64,000 nucleotides of DNA from Exiguobacterium sp. J17977 (GTDB lineage: Bacteria > Bacillota > Bacilli > Exiguobacteriales > Exiguobacteriaceae): the NCBI RefSeq assembly GCF_018616375.1, contig NZ_JAEQBB010000007.1, forward strand, positions 62,001 through 126,000, read 5' to 3'. Below are positions 32,729 to 42,127 of the stretch, piece by piece. The notes under the pieces are model-generated. The model did not search any database. It was given only the letters and a program-made list of their open reading frames with translations, and was not told where the DNA came from. The stretch's first letter is position 1. Each line of letters opens with the position of its first letter. The translations under genes and the position numbers were made by a program.

Positions 32729-34189
32729 ATGAGGACGAAACGTTTATCCGCCATTCTAGGAAATGAGATGGATGACATCGAACGCGATCCATGGGTGACC
32801 GGAATTGAGACAGATTCCAGAAAGGTCAGTCCAGGGAATTTATTTATCTGTATCCGCGGCTATACGGTGGACGGACATGAATTCGCTGAGGACGCCGTCT
32901 CCAAAGGAGCGGTTGCTGTCATCTCGGAATACCCGCTTGACCTTGAGGTGCCGAACCTTGTCGTCGCGGACACGAAACGGACAGCCGGCGTGGTGGCCAG
33001 TACTTTTTATGACCACCCCTCACATCGGATGCGCATTTACGGTGTCACCGGTACGAACGGGAAGACGACGACCGCGACATTGACATATGATTTATTTCGT
33101 CTGTCCGGCCGACCGGTCGGGATTGTCAGTACGATTGGAGCACGTTATAAAGATCAAACATTAAACACACCAAATACGACGCCTGAAGCCGTCGTCTTAC
33201 ATCGTTTGCTGGCCGAGATGGCCGATGCCGGCGTGACCGATTGTGTCGTCGAGGTGTCCTCGCACGCGATGATGGAAGGACGCGTCGAAGGTGTCCGGTT
33301 TCACGCGGCGGCATTCACCAACTTGACGCACGACCATTTGGATTACCATCGCTCGATGGATGAGTACGCCCGAGCCAAAGCCCGATTGTTCGAACAAGTC
33401 GAGACGACGGACGGGGATGCCATCGTGTTGAACGCCGAAGACCCGGCTAGCAAAACGATGGCCGCGTTTGCGCCGACTCGTCGGCGCATCATGTACAGCA
33501 CGCATGCGGACGTACCGGCTGATATTCAAGTCATTTGGCATGACCAGACGGTGCTCGTCAAAATGAACGCCTTGACGATTGAGGCCCCGGTCCGCTTTAT
33601 GGGTGCGTTCAATGCGGCCAACTTGGCCGCAGCGATCGGTCTCGTCTCTACATCGGAACTGATGTTGCGTGCGATCATCGCCAACGTGCCGGGACTCACG
33701 CTTCCGAAAGGTCGGCTCGAACGACTCGATACGGAAGACGCCGAGATTTATCTCGATTATGCCCATACGCCTGATGGTCTTGAGAAGTGTCTATCGACGC
33801 TTCAGCAAGGAGAACGTGAACTCGTTGTCGTCTTGAGTGCGGCGGGCGACCGCGATCCGACCAAACGGGCGGAGATGGGTCGCATCGCGAGCCATTATTC
33901 GAACGATTTAATCGTGACGGTCCACGACGTGCGTACGGAAGACCCGAAACAAATCATCGACGGGCTACTTGAAGGGATTGACGCGAACACACACTATGTG
34001 ACGTTCGAGGAACGACGGGACGCCCTCCGGCACGCAGCGCAACAAGCGCTCGACGGCAAACGAATCGTCGTCGTCGGAAAAGGACATGACCACGTTGAAC
34101 GCGTCGGTCGCGAGTCGATTCCGTTCAATGAATCAGACATCTTGCTCGATGAATTAAAAAAATTGAAGGGCCAAGAACCGGCCGTTTAA
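32729..34189 (+). CDS. murE: UDP-N-acetylmuramyl-tripeptide synthetase MurE
   Basis: A 486-residue Mur ligase adding the third amino acid to UDP-MurNAc-dipeptide. ATP loop TGTNGKTT at 107-114, NLTHDHLDYH, carbamylated-lysine segment YARAKARLF, and AAGDRDPTKR are present. The site that reads DNPR in meso-diaminopimelate enzymes reads HDVRTEDP here, so that specificity is not supported; a lysine-adding or divergent enzyme is possible. Start 32729 follows GAAAGGAAG. It is not in a dcw cluster, so it could be a second MurE-type ligase. Confidence 0.85.
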   Translation: MRTKRLSAILGNEMDDIERDPWVTGIETDSRKVSPGNLFICIRGYTVDGHEFAEDAVSKGAVAVISEYPLDLEVPNLVVADTKRTAGVVASTFYDHPSHRMRIYGVTGTNGKTTTATLTYDLFRLSGRPVGIVSTIGARYKDQTLNTPNTTPEAVVLHRLLAEMADAGVTDCVVEVSSHAMMEGRVEGVRFHAAAFTNLTHDHLDYHRSMDEYARAKARLFEQVETTDGDAIVLNAEDPASKTMAAFAPTRRRIMYSTHADVPADIQVIWHDQTVLVKMNALTIEAPVRFMGAFNAANLAAAIGLVSTSELMLRAIIANVPGLTLPKGRLERLDTEDAEIYLDYAHTPDGLEKCLSTLQQGERELVVVLSAAGDRDPTKRAEMGRIASHYSNDLIVTVHDVRTEDPKQIIDGLLEGIDANTHYVTFEERRDALRHAAQQALDGKRIVVVGKGHDHVERVGRESIPFNESDILLDELKKLKGQEPAV

Positions 34190-34191
34190 CG

Positions 34192-34217
34192 AAACGATGA
34201 CAATTGTCATCGTTTTT
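34192..34217 (+). terminator. Terminator of murE
   Basis: AAACGATGAC/GTCATCGTTT with AATT loop and T run. Confidence 0.88.
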
Positions 34218-34221
34218 TAAT

Positions 34222-34246
34222 GTGTCATTTTAGGAAAAAAAGGTAA
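34222..34246 (+). promoter_or_regulatory. Candidate SigB promoter of the YflT-type gene
   Basis: GTGTCA (34222-34227), 13 bases, AGGTAA (34241-34246), close to the SigB consensus GTTTAA-N12-14-GGGTAT. The gene behind it belongs to a family that is SigB-dependent in Bacillus. Confidence 0.45.
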
Positions 34247-34285
34247 TAACTATTCATGTAACGCTATCGAAGGAGGAGAACAGAC

Positions 34286-34630
34286 ATGTCAGTTTTGTAC
34301 AAAGAGTTTACAAATGATGAAGAAGTCGTGACCGCCATTCAATCGATGAAAGCGAAAGGGATTGAGGACAAGCACATTTATGTCGTCACCCACGATGATG
34401 ACCGGACCGACCGCGTGGCCGATAACGCCGATGCGAATACGGTGACGGCATCAGACGTCGGCCTGGGAACGGCCGCGAAAAACTTGTTCCGTAAAAAAGG
34501 GGATGAGCTTCGAGCCCAATTCGAACAGCTCGGTTTCTCATCGACCGAAGCCGATCAACTCGAGAAGAAATTAGACCAAGGCAAGGTGATTGTCGTCGTC
34601 AAAGACGCACCAGCCGGATTCACGTTATAA
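34286..34630 (+). CDS. General stress protein, YflT-domain
   Basis: A 114-residue soluble protein with the heat-induced stress protein YflT domain: VLYKEFTNDEEVVTAIQSMK, then HIYVVTHDDDRTDRVAD and a helical end FSSTEADQLEKKLDQGKVIVVV. The molecular function is unknown; Bacillus members belong to the general stress regulon. AGGAGGAG precedes the ATG. It stands alone between two terminators. Confidence 0.88.
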   Translation: MSVLYKEFTNDEEVVTAIQSMKAKGIEDKHIYVVTHDDDRTDRVADNADANTVTASDVGLGTAAKNLFRKKGDELRAQFEQLGFSSTEADQLEKKLDQGKVIVVVKDAPAGFTL

Positions 34631-34655
34631 GTCCACCACCATGGAGAATACAGAG

Positions 34656-34690
34656 ACAGGGCTGAATCGATGGATTCAGCCCTGTTTATT
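34656..34690. terminator. Terminator between YflT-type gene and yhdH-like gene
   Basis: Thirteen-base stem ACAGGGCTGAATC/GATTCAGCCCTGT with GATG loop, then TTATTTT. Confidence 0.92.
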
Positions 34691-35686
34691 TTAGTCGTGG
34701 ATGCGGACGACGGTCCGGCCGCTCAATTCACTGCGCATCATCGCCTCGGCGTGACGAGGGACGTCGTGCAGCGGAATCTCATGGACCATATGGTTCAGCA
34801 CGCGAGTGTCGACGAGCTCATGGAGCCGCTCCCACGCTTTCACGCGACGGGCGATCGGCTGCATGACCGAATCGATACCGATGAGCCGGACGCCTCGTAA
34901 GATGAACGGATATACGGTCGTATGAAGCTCATGGCCACCGGCAAGCCCACACGCGACGACCGTCCCTTCATAGCGTGTTCGGCTGAGGATATTCCCGAGC
35001 GTCTCGCCTCCGACCGAGTCGATGGCAGCGTCAAACCGCTGTTCATCCAGCGGACGGGCCGGTCCTTCGAGTTCACTTCGAGCCATTACGTTCTCGACAC
35101 CGAGGTCGCGCAAATACGCTGGGTCTTGTTTGCCGGTCGAGGCAATGACGTGATAGCCGAGCTTGTGGAGCAAGGCGATGGCAAAACTGCCGACCCCCCC
35201 GGAGGCACCGGTTACGAGCACTTCTTGACAGGGATGCACGCCCTCGTGTTCAAGCGCCTCGACAGCAAACATGGCGGTAAGTCCTGGTGTCCCAATCGTC
35301 ATCGCATCTCGCATCGCCATGCCTTTCGGTAATTTGATGAGCCAGTTGCCTGGGACTTGGGCGTAACGGCTGAAGCCACCGAAATGTCGTTCGCCGATGC
35401 CGAAACCGGTCGCAATGACATCGTCACCGGCTTTGAAATCGAGATGGTCGGATTCAATGACTTTCCCGACGAACTCGCACCCGGGGATGAACGGATAATG
35501 ACTGACGATTTTGCCGGATCCGGTCAGCCCGAGAGCGTCTTTGTAGTTGAGCGCTGAATAATGGACTTCGACGAGGACGTTGCCGTCTTCTTCTCTCGGA
35601 AGGGCGTCGAATTTGACGTCGGTCACCGTGGAATGGAGACGGTCGTCTTTTTTGTCGAGGACGAGTGCTTGAAATGATTCGTTCAT
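34691..35686 (-). CDS. Zinc-free MDR quinone oxidoreductase, YhdH/YhfP (acryloyl-CoA reductase type)
   Basis: A 331-residue medium-chain dehydrogenase of the YhdH/YhfP group. SALNYKDALGLTG near the start, PGCEFVGKVIES, TIGTPGLTAMFA and the NADPH motif VTGASGGVGSFA mark the group; structural zinc cysteines are absent. Likely NADPH-dependent reduction of quinones or acryloyl-CoA. I use ATG 35686, ten bases after GAAAGGGG, over the TTG two codons upstream. Confidence 0.88.
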   Translation of the reverse strand: MNESFQALVLDKKDDRLHSTVTDVKFDALPREEDGNVLVEVHYSALNYKDALGLTGSGKIVSHYPFIPGCEFVGKVIESDHLDFKAGDDVIATGFGIGERHFGGFSRYAQVPGNWLIKLPKGMAMRDAMTIGTPGLTAMFAVEALEHEGVHPCQEVLVTGASGGVGSFAIALLHKLGYHVIASTGKQDPAYLRDLGVENVMARSELEGPARPLDEQRFDAAIDSVGGETLGNILSRTRYEGTVVACGLAGGHELHTTVYPFILRGVRLIGIDSVMQPIARRVKAWERLHELVDTRVLNHMVHEIPLHDVPRHAEAMMRSELSGRTVVRIHD

Positions 35687-35788
35687 GGTCAATGGGCCCC
35701 TTTCGCTGATACGTATTCTATTCCTTTGTTATCATTCCCCACCTGCCAAAATATATACACGAATGTTTCGTTCTAACAGGGAGTGGAA

Positions 35789-35797
35789 TGGTACAAT
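35789..35797 (+). promoter_or_regulatory. Extended -10 promoter of the acidic protein gene
   Basis: TGgTACAAT (35789-35797), with ATG 36 bases downstream; no strong -35. Confidence 0.5.
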
Positions 35798-35832
35798 GAA
35801 AGAGATTCAACTAGAGTGAGGAGGAATGAAGC

Positions 35833-36264
35833 ATGCGGCACGACGACTATGAGTTTGATGAAGAAGTAGAAGAAGGCGAATTGTTTAACGTATACGACAT
35901 TCTGCCACCGGATGGAACCATTCTTGAGATGGCTACGGCCGAAGAAATGGTCCGTGCGGCGGAGCTCGAGGCGACGCATAATGCGCTTGAGCGAATCCAA
36001 GACTCAAACTTCCAGTTGTCAGGAATCACTTTTAAAGAGTTGCTGGCAGAGTTCGAGCGATATGAGCAAGAATCGATGGAATTCTGGACAGGCGTTTATA
36101 GCCGATTGCGCATTCCATGGGCATGGACGATTCGAATCGATGTGGCCAACGGTCCGATTCACGTCGTCAATGACCGCGACATCTTCATCGACGAAGCGGA
36201 CTTCGAAGAATATGATTTCGAAGAATACGTAGATGATGATTACGAAGACGAAGACAATCAATGA
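35833..36264 (+). CDS. Hypothetical acidic protein
   Basis: A 143-residue soluble protein with very acidic ends: the first 18 residues and the last 25 are mostly Asp and Glu. The middle (MVRAAELEATHNALERIQ; FKELLAEFERYEQESMEFWTGVYSRL) looks helical. No family recognised. GAGGAGGAATGAAGC precedes the ATG. It has its own promoter and terminator. Confidence 0.75.
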   Translation: MRHDDYEFDEEVEEGELFNVYDILPPDGTILEMATAEEMVRAAELEATHNALERIQDSNFQLSGITFKELLAEFERYEQESMEFWTGVYSRLRIPWAWTIRIDVANGPIHVVNDRDIFIDEADFEEYDFEEYVDDDYEDEDNQ

Positions 36265-36268
36265 ATCC

Positions 36269-36308
36269 AAAAACGTCTTTCCCTCATTCAGGGAAAGACG
36301 TTTTTTTG
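36269..36308 (+). terminator. Terminator of the acidic protein gene
   Basis: AAAACGTCTTTCCCT/AGGGAAAGACGTTTT stem with CATTC loop and seven T. Confidence 0.93.
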
Positions 36309-36490
36309 TGGTCGAGGAATGAGGCGTGGAGGCGTGTCAGTTCCGTCGCGCCGAACCAAAGCCCGACCCCGCACAGGACGGCGACACCACTCACTAACGC
36401 ACCGACGATGGCGGTATCTCCAATCATCGTGAACGACAGCGCCAGGCTGAACAATCCGAAAAATAATAATCCTCCTGCAATCGTCTTCAT
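36284..36490 (-). CDS. Small hypothetical membrane protein (68 residues)
   Basis: A 68-residue ORF with two hydrophobic helices (about 4-23 and 29-49) and a short tail that runs into the shared terminator hairpin. AAAGGGTG precedes ATG 36490. No family recognised. The 3' end overlapping the plus-strand terminator is unusual but occurs in tightly packed genomes. Confidence 0.6.
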   Translation of the reverse strand: MKTIAGGLLFFGLFSLALSFTMIGDTAIVGALVSGVAVLCGVGLWFGATELTRLHASFLDHKKTSFPE

Positions 36491-36578
36491 GACCAAGTCA
36501 CCCTTTCTTAGTTCGTCTGCCTTTAGTGTAGGCGGTTCAGCGAGAAAAGGGTGACTGAATTTTATACCGGGTCAAAAA

Positions 36579-37282
36579 TCAAGCAAGGTCGTATACCGAA
36601 TATGTCTTGCCATTCTCGAGCGGATCGTCTAGCAAGTGTTCCGCCAAGATGCGGGCGACCATCTCCGGGGTGCGCAGTCGTCCTCCGTCACGTAAGAACG
36701 GAACTGTTCCACGTCGCGGAACGCGTCTTCTGACGAGGCCCGGATGCTTGCCTGCATTGCGGTGTCCATCACGCCCGGATTGAACAAGGCGACCTTATCG
36801 TTCGTACCGGTCAATTCAAGGGCGACCGTCTCCGTAAAATGGTCGAGTCCGGCTTTCGTCGCACAATAGGCACTCCAGCCCGAAATGGGGCGCTTGGCGG
36901 CCCCAGAGGTCACGTGGATGAGCGAGACGGGCAGATCGTACGCGAGCACTGCGTTCGTCAAGAGCATCGGGGCGAGCAGGTTGGCTTGGACGTGGGCGAT
37001 GAGCTGCGCGGCGTCCAATTGGCCGGCCCGATGAATCGGTTCAATCAAGGCTGCGTTTTGGACGACGAGCAAGGATGTCGCCGTCTCGATGAGTGGCTTC
37101 ACTTGTTCGAGCGCGGCCAGTGTACTTGTCGGATCAGATAAATCGACCTCGACGTGACGGAACGAGGCATCGATCGCCTGCGTCCGTGAAAAATTGACGA
37201 CCTCGTAATCCCGCTTCAATAATTCCTCGGCGATGGCACGGCCGAGACCGCGCGATGCACCGGTCACGATGGCTAGTTTCAT
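36579..37282 (-). pseudogene. Short-chain dehydrogenase (YueD/sepiapterin-reductase type), one-base frameshift
   Basis: The N-terminal 200 residues are an intact SDR: GASRGLGRAIAEEL, NAALIEPIHRAG, and catalytic YCATKAG. After FRSYVTE the frame changes near 36681-36690; the original frame gives an unlike tail and stops at 36629, whereas shifting by one base restores GRLRTPEMVARILAEHLL and a natural end at 36579, about 234 residues in all as in Bacillus YueD (benzil reductase). One G appears to be missing from a short G run. This may be a real mutation or a sequencing error. ATG 37282 follows GAGGAACTGTC. Confidence 0.82.
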
Positions 37283-37293
37283 GACAGTTCCTC

Positions 37294-37680
37294 CTATTCG
37301 TGAATCGTCTTCCGATATCCGTAAAACGGACGGAAATTCAATTTCTCGTAGTACGTGTGGGACGAAGCGCTCGCGAGCATCTCGAGGCGCGTTTCGGGGT
37401 AGAGCGCATGGACGTGTGACAGCAACCGCTCGCCAATCCCGAGGCGACGGTGCGAGGCCGCGATGAGCAGTTCGCATACGTACAGGCTAACGGTCGTGTC
37501 GGTCAATCCACGCAAGTAGGCAATCACATGTCCTTCTGACTCGACGACATAGGCGACGTTCGATTGCTGCCACGCCTGTTTCGTCAACTCGTGTTGTCGG
37601 ACGAGTTGGCTCCAACCTTCCGCTTCATTCAACGCTTGAATCTGTTCGAAGTCACGTTCATCGTATGGACGGATGTTCAA
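37294..37680 (-). CDS. GNAT-family N-acetyltransferase
   Basis: A 128-residue GNAT protein: IRPYDERDFEQIQALNEAEGW at the start in family style, acetyl-CoA loop AASHRRLGIGERLL, and end segment YYEKLNFRPFYGYRKTI. The start overlaps the serine hydrolase stop (ATGA-type overlap at 37677-37680), so the two are likely one operon with the SDR downstream. Confidence 0.85.
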   Translation of the reverse strand: MNIRPYDERDFEQIQALNEAEGWSQLVRQHELTKQAWQQSNVAYVVESEGHVIAYLRGLTDTTVSLYVCELLIAASHRRLGIGERLLSHVHALYPETRLEMLASASSHTYYEKLNFRPFYGYRKTIHE

Positions 37681-38705
37681 GAAGACACACCTGCTTTCTG
37701 TTCGATGACTTTCATGAGGTCGAATGCCCCGTCTGACTCGTTCGAACAGACGACCGAGACGATGTCTGTGGCCGGGTAATAGGCGGAATGAAAACTGACG
37801 CCGGGGTCATAGCCCATGACATGATATTTGAACACGTGTCGATTCGCATCCAGTTGAATCCACAGACCATAGCCGTAATGTACGCCTTTGTCGTTTACCT
37901 TCACATGAGGAGTCAATAGCCGTGATGTCATCTCCTCACCAAATAAGCGATGATCGAGAAGGGTGCTCCAAAGTTTGGCCATATCTTGTGTCGTCACGAA
38001 CGCACCGCCGTCCGAGCCGCCTTTTACGGGAATCGAATAGTGGTTCGTCCGCCACGAGCCGTCCGGGTTGTCGATATACCCGAGCGCTGTGTTCGCCGGC
38101 AAGGCATCGAGGGAGAAGTACCCCGAATCGGTCATGTCGGCCGGCTTGAACACGAACTGTTCGATATAGTCTGAGAACGACAACCCGCTCGTCTGTTCGA
38201 CGATGAGGCCGAGCACGATGTAGCCGGCATTATTGTATTGAAACACGCCCCGTTCTTGTCGCATCGGCTCGTGTTGGAACATCGGAAGAAAGTCACGTAA
38301 CTGCCTGATGTGATACATCGGACGTTGCCGCCACAATTCCTCGAAATCGTCCATGACAGACTCGTCAAAATAGTCGGGGATGCCGGATGTGTGGGTAAGC
38401 AACTGTTCGACTGTCACGCCCGGGTCAAATCGGGGGAAGTCGATGGCTAAACACTCGCGGAGTGTCGACGTGAATGCCAATTTGCCTTGTTCGATGAGCT
38501 GGCAGACGGCAATGGCCGTGAATAGCTTACAGCCCGAAGCGATGCCGAATCGGGTCGACATTCGATGCTCGATTCGTTCCGCCCGATTCGCATAACCTTG
38601 TTGATGGTCGAACAGGATTTCATCCTGTCGTATGACGAGCGCCGATCCGGAAAAATCAGATTTGATGGGAAGGTCAGTAAAGGGGTCGTTCAACAGCTTG
38701 TTCAT
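37677..38705 (-). CDS. Serine hydrolase of the beta-lactamase class C family
   Basis: A 342-residue protein with the penicillin-binding fold: S57xxK60 in ASGCK, the Y-x-N motif in QYNNAGY, and a late KYHVMGYDPG segment where HxG would lie. No signal peptide is visible, so it is probably cytosolic and more likely an esterase or peptidase than a true beta-lactamase. AGGAGGTGTCCG precedes the ATG. Confidence 0.85.
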   Translation of the reverse strand: MNKLLNDPFTDLPIKSDFSGSALVIRQDEILFDHQQGYANRAERIEHRMSTRFGIASGCKLFTAIAVCQLIEQGKLAFTSTLRECLAIDFPRFDPGVTVEQLLTHTSGIPDYFDESVMDDFEELWRQRPMYHIRQLRDFLPMFQHEPMRQERGVFQYNNAGYIVLGLIVEQTSGLSFSDYIEQFVFKPADMTDSGYFSLDALPANTALGYIDNPDGSWRTNHYSIPVKGGSDGGAFVTTQDMAKLWSTLLDHRLFGEEMTSRLLTPHVKVNDKGVHYGYGLWIQLDANRHVFKYHVMGYDPGVSFHSAYYPATDIVSVVCSNESDGAFDLMKVIEQKAGVSS

Positions 38706-38772
38706 CGGACACCTCCTAAAGATTGTCTAGTGTGTCAAGCATAGCACACGGCCGATTAATCCCTAACCAGGC

Positions 38773-38809
38773 AAAAAAATGTCTCCTCCGTCAAAGGCGG
38801 AGGAGACAT
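38773..38809 (-). terminator. Terminator of the symporter gene
   Basis: ATGTCTCCTCCG/CGGAGGAGACAT stem with seven T on the minus strand. Confidence 0.92.
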
Positions 38810-38812
38810 TGG

Positions 38813-40594
38813 TTATTCACCAATCGCTTCTTCACGTTCGGTGTCTGTCGTACCAAGATTCGTCAAGTAAGCCTCATATTTCGGGAGCCAGTAGCGATAG
38901 GACGCCCAAACGAGGCCACCCGTCACAACGAACAAGGCGATGGTCGCCGGCCAGAACCAGCTCGAGACGATCCCGTCCGCATAGGCGAGACCGATCGGTG
39001 AGAAGACGAAGTAGACGAAAATCATCGACGCGACAAGGATGATGGAAGTCGAAATTGCATGACGCCATGGCTTGACGCGGCCAAGATCGATGCGAATCGG
39101 ATTGATGTGTTGCATCGGTCGAACTTTTGCGAACACGAGCATGATGGTCGTTTCGAGGACGAACAAGATCCCGTAAATGTGAATGAAGTTGATGCCAAGG
39201 TCGAAGCCGAACCACTGCTCCGTTCCCCAGACGAGGAAGTAATACGTGACGACGTGGAAGCCGATGACGAGTTTCGCGGCAATCGGCGGTACGCGCTTCA
39301 CGAGCATCCCGATTAAGACGATGACAAGAATCGGGATGTTGAAGAAACCGGTGAAGCGGCGAATCAAGTCCCACAGTCCGTCCGGTGCGTACATCAAGTT
39401 CGGAGCGACGAAGAACGAGACGAGCGCGACGAACGTCCCGAACCATTTGCTGACACGAATCAAATCTTTGTCAGACGCGTCCGGTTTGAACTTCGGCTTA
39501 TAAATATCGAGCACGAATAAGGTGGCGATACTATTGAGCAACGAGTTGAACGAGCTGAACACGGCACCGAGCAAGACGGCGAGGAAGAAGCCCATGAGCC
39601 ACATCGGCAACAAGTCGGCAATCAAGCTCGGATAAGCGAGGTCGGCCTTATCGACGTTCGTGCCATACAAATGGAACGCGATAATCCCTGGAAGCAGCAT
39701 GAAAATCGGGACGAGCAACTTCAAATAGCCGGTGAAAAGCACCCCTTTTTGACCCTCGGCCAAGTTCTTCGCCCCGAGTGCCCGTTGGATGACGTATTGA
39801 TTGAGTGCCCAATAAAACAAGTTCGCAAAAATCATCCCCGTGAAGATGGACAAGAACGGAACGGAATCGTTCTCTGAACCGATCGCGTTCAGTTTCTCTG
39901 GATTCTCGGTTGCAATCGTCTTCATCCCATCGACGAGGTTGCCGTCACCGAGCGCGATGAAGCCGAGCGTCGGGACGAGGAAACCGATGATGATTAATCC
40001 GATCCCGTTCAACGTGTCGGAGACGGCGACGGCGCGGAGACCACCGAAAATGGCGTAAACGGCTCCGATAATCCCGATGAACCAAATGACGAGCCAGAGC
40101 GACTGCTCGAAGCTGATGCCAAGCAATTCCGGTACGTCAAACAGTTGCAAGACGGCCAAACCGCCGGAATAGAGCATCGATGGAATCGTGACGCACATAT
40201 AGCCGAACAAGAACAAGAGGACCGTCAAGCGGCGGACGTCCTCATCATACCGTTGGCTCAAAAATTCAGGAATCGTCGAAATACCGATGCCGAGAAAACG
40301 TGGTAATAAAAACAGCGCCATGATGATGGCGGCGATTCCGGCTGTGACTTCCCAAGCCATGGCCGACATATTGCCGGCGAACGATTGCCCGTTCAAGCCA
40401 ATCAATTGCTCGGCTGACAAGTTCGTCAACAGGAGTGATCCGGCGATAAAGATGCCGGTGAGCCCCCGTCCGGCCAAGAAGTAGTCGTCGGCACTCTCGA
40501 CTTTCCCTTTCGTCATGCGATAAGACACGTAAGCGACGAGCCCCATGAATAAGGCCCCTGTGATCAATATGTAAACAACTTGTTGAATGGTCAA
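38813..40594 (-). CDS. Sodium:solute symporter (SSS/SLC5 family)
   Basis: A 593-residue membrane transporter with about 14 helices. Family segments ADDYFLAGRGLTG near the start, LTNLSAEQLIGLNGQ, and a GAVFSSFNSLLNSIATLF segment in the sodium-site region support the SSS call. The pattern is nearest to sugar/solute symporters of the YidK type. The start is a TTG at 40594 placed correctly after GAGGGAGG; the TTG at 40612 overlaps that site. Substrate unknown. Confidence 0.87.
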   Translation of the reverse strand: MTIQQVVYILITGALFMGLVAYVSYRMTKGKVESADDYFLAGRGLTGIFIAGSLLLTNLSAEQLIGLNGQSFAGNMSAMAWEVTAGIAAIIMALFLLPRFLGIGISTIPEFLSQRYDEDVRRLTVLLFLFGYMCVTIPSMLYSGGLAVLQLFDVPELLGISFEQSLWLVIWFIGIIGAVYAIFGGLRAVAVSDTLNGIGLIIIGFLVPTLGFIALGDGNLVDGMKTIATENPEKLNAIGSENDSVPFLSIFTGMIFANLFYWALNQYVIQRALGAKNLAEGQKGVLFTGYLKLLVPIFMLLPGIIAFHLYGTNVDKADLAYPSLIADLLPMWLMGFFLAVLLGAVFSSFNSLLNSIATLFVLDIYKPKFKPDASDKDLIRVSKWFGTFVALVSFFVAPNLMYAPDGLWDLIRRFTGFFNIPILVIVLIGMLVKRVPPIAAKLVIGFHVVTYYFLVWGTEQWFGFDLGINFIHIYGILFVLETTIMLVFAKVRPMQHINPIRIDLGRVKPWRHAISTSIILVASMIFVYFVFSPIGLAYADGIVSSWFWPATIALFVVTGGLVWASYRYWLPKYEAYLTNLGTTDTEREEAIGE

Positions 40595-40712
40595 CGACGT
40601 TCCCTCCCTCAACTTCTTCTTATTTATAAGTACTTTTGATAATTACCCTTCACGAAGTACGATTATTTCCCGTTTTCTCTTTTGTAAAAGAACTGTAACA
40701 AACATCACAACA

Positions 40713-40740
40713 AAAAAAGACACCTGAGAGGTCAGGTGTC
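40713..40740 (-). terminator. Terminator of mgtE
   Basis: GACACCTGA/TCAGGTGTC stem with seven T on the minus strand, starting at the stop codon. Confidence 0.92.
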
Positions 40741-42097
40741 AAAAAAAGCGAAGCAACGAAGTCGCGACCGTGAAATAAATGATTAAGCCGAGATTATCGA
40801 CGACCGTCGTGATGAACGGACCCGACGCGACGGCCGGATCGAGTTTCAATCGATTGATGAGGAGCGGCACGAGCGTCCCGACGATGGTCGCCACGCTGAG
40901 CGACGCAAAAATCGACAGACCGACGATTATGCCGATCAAGGCACTGTCATAGAGGACGGTGATGACGCCGAAGATGACGATCATACACGCGAGACCGAGT
41001 AACAGTCCCGTCCCGAACTCACGGCGAATCATCTTCAACACGTTCTTCCGATTGATTGTGCCGAGCGCGATTGAGCGGACGGCGACGACGAGCGATTGGG
41101 TGGCCGCGTTACCGGCCGAACCCATGACGAGTGGCATGAAAACGGCGAGCAAGACGATCGTTTCGAGCGTGTCCTCGAAACCACCAATCGTCGACGCCGT
41201 GATCATCCCGAGAAACATGAGGCTAATAATCCACGGTGCCCGCTTCATCGCCGCCTCGACCGGTCCCATGTTGATGTCGGACGAACCTTTCGTCGCCGAC
41301 AGCTCTTCGAAATCCTCGGTCGTCTCTCGTTCGATGACGTCCATGACATCGTCGACCGTGATGATTCCAAGCAGATGGTCCTCGCTATCGATGACAGGCA
41401 GGGCCAATAGGTCATATTTCTGAACGGTCCGGGCCAAGTCTTCCTGGTCGGCGAGGACGTGGGCCGACACGACGCGCCGGCCCATGATGTCCGCGATTTG
41501 CACGTCGAGCGGGGAGACGATCAAGTCGCGTAGCGAGACGACGCCGACGAGCCGGCGATCAGTATCGATGACATACAAGTAATAGATTGTCTCAGCTTCC
41601 GGTCCAAGTTCGCGCAAGTCTTCGAGCGTCGCACCGACGGTCTTGTCCGCTTTCAACACGATAAATTCGGTCGTCATGATGGCACCGGCCGTATCGTCCG
41701 GATAACGCATCAAATCTTTGACCTCGGTCGCCTCGGTCTCGTCCATCAACTCGAACAGTTCGTTCATGAAATCATCGGGGAGCTCAGTCATCAAGTCGGC
41801 GGCGTTATCCGAGAACATGTCGTTCAACACACGCACGGCGAACGGACGGGGCATCTCTTGAATGAACTGTTCCTGCTCATCCAGTTCGAGTTTTTCAAAC
41901 AGGTCAGTGAACTCTTCCGGGGACAGCGCCTCATAGACGAACTCACGGGCCGGACGTTCAAGTTCGATGAACAGGTCGGCCTGTTCACCAGGGTGGAGGG
42001 TGAGGAACACGTCGCGGAAATCGACCGGGTCCCCTTTTTGAATAAGCGCTGTCACTTGGGCTTCATGACGGGCGCGTTCTGTACGTTCGATTGCCAT
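40739..42097 (-). CDS. mgtE: Magnesium transporter MgtE
   Basis: A 452-residue MgtE channel. The N-domain (to about 130) has helical DLFIELERPAREFVYEALSP repeats, then two CBS domains (AGAIMTTEFIVLK; IMGRRVVSAHVLADQEDL), the plug region, and five membrane helices with VMGSAGNAATQSLVV at the pore. Length is normal. AAAAGGAAG precedes the ATG. The leader is too short for an M-box magnesium riboswitch. Confidence 0.95.
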   Translation of the reverse strand: MAIERTERARHEAQVTALIQKGDPVDFRDVFLTLHPGEQADLFIELERPAREFVYEALSPEEFTDLFEKLELDEQEQFIQEMPRPFAVRVLNDMFSDNAADLMTELPDDFMNELFELMDETEATEVKDLMRYPDDTAGAIMTTEFIVLKADKTVGATLEDLRELGPEAETIYYLYVIDTDRRLVGVVSLRDLIVSPLDVQIADIMGRRVVSAHVLADQEDLARTVQKYDLLALPVIDSEDHLLGIITVDDVMDVIERETTEDFEELSATKGSSDINMGPVEAAMKRAPWIISLMFLGMITASTIGGFEDTLETIVLLAVFMPLVMGSAGNAATQSLVVAVRSIALGTINRKNVLKMIRREFGTGLLLGLACMIVIFGVITVLYDSALIGIIVGLSIFASLSVATIVGTLVPLLINRLKLDPAVASGPFITTVVDNLGLIIYFTVATSLLRFF

Positions 42098-42127
42098 CGA
42101 CTCACTTCCTTTTCACATCATGTGTCT

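Noticed and set aside
38874..39446. 190-codon open frame on the minus strand inside the symporter gene
   Set aside because: Same strand, other frame of the SSS gene; Arg-rich, no family pattern.
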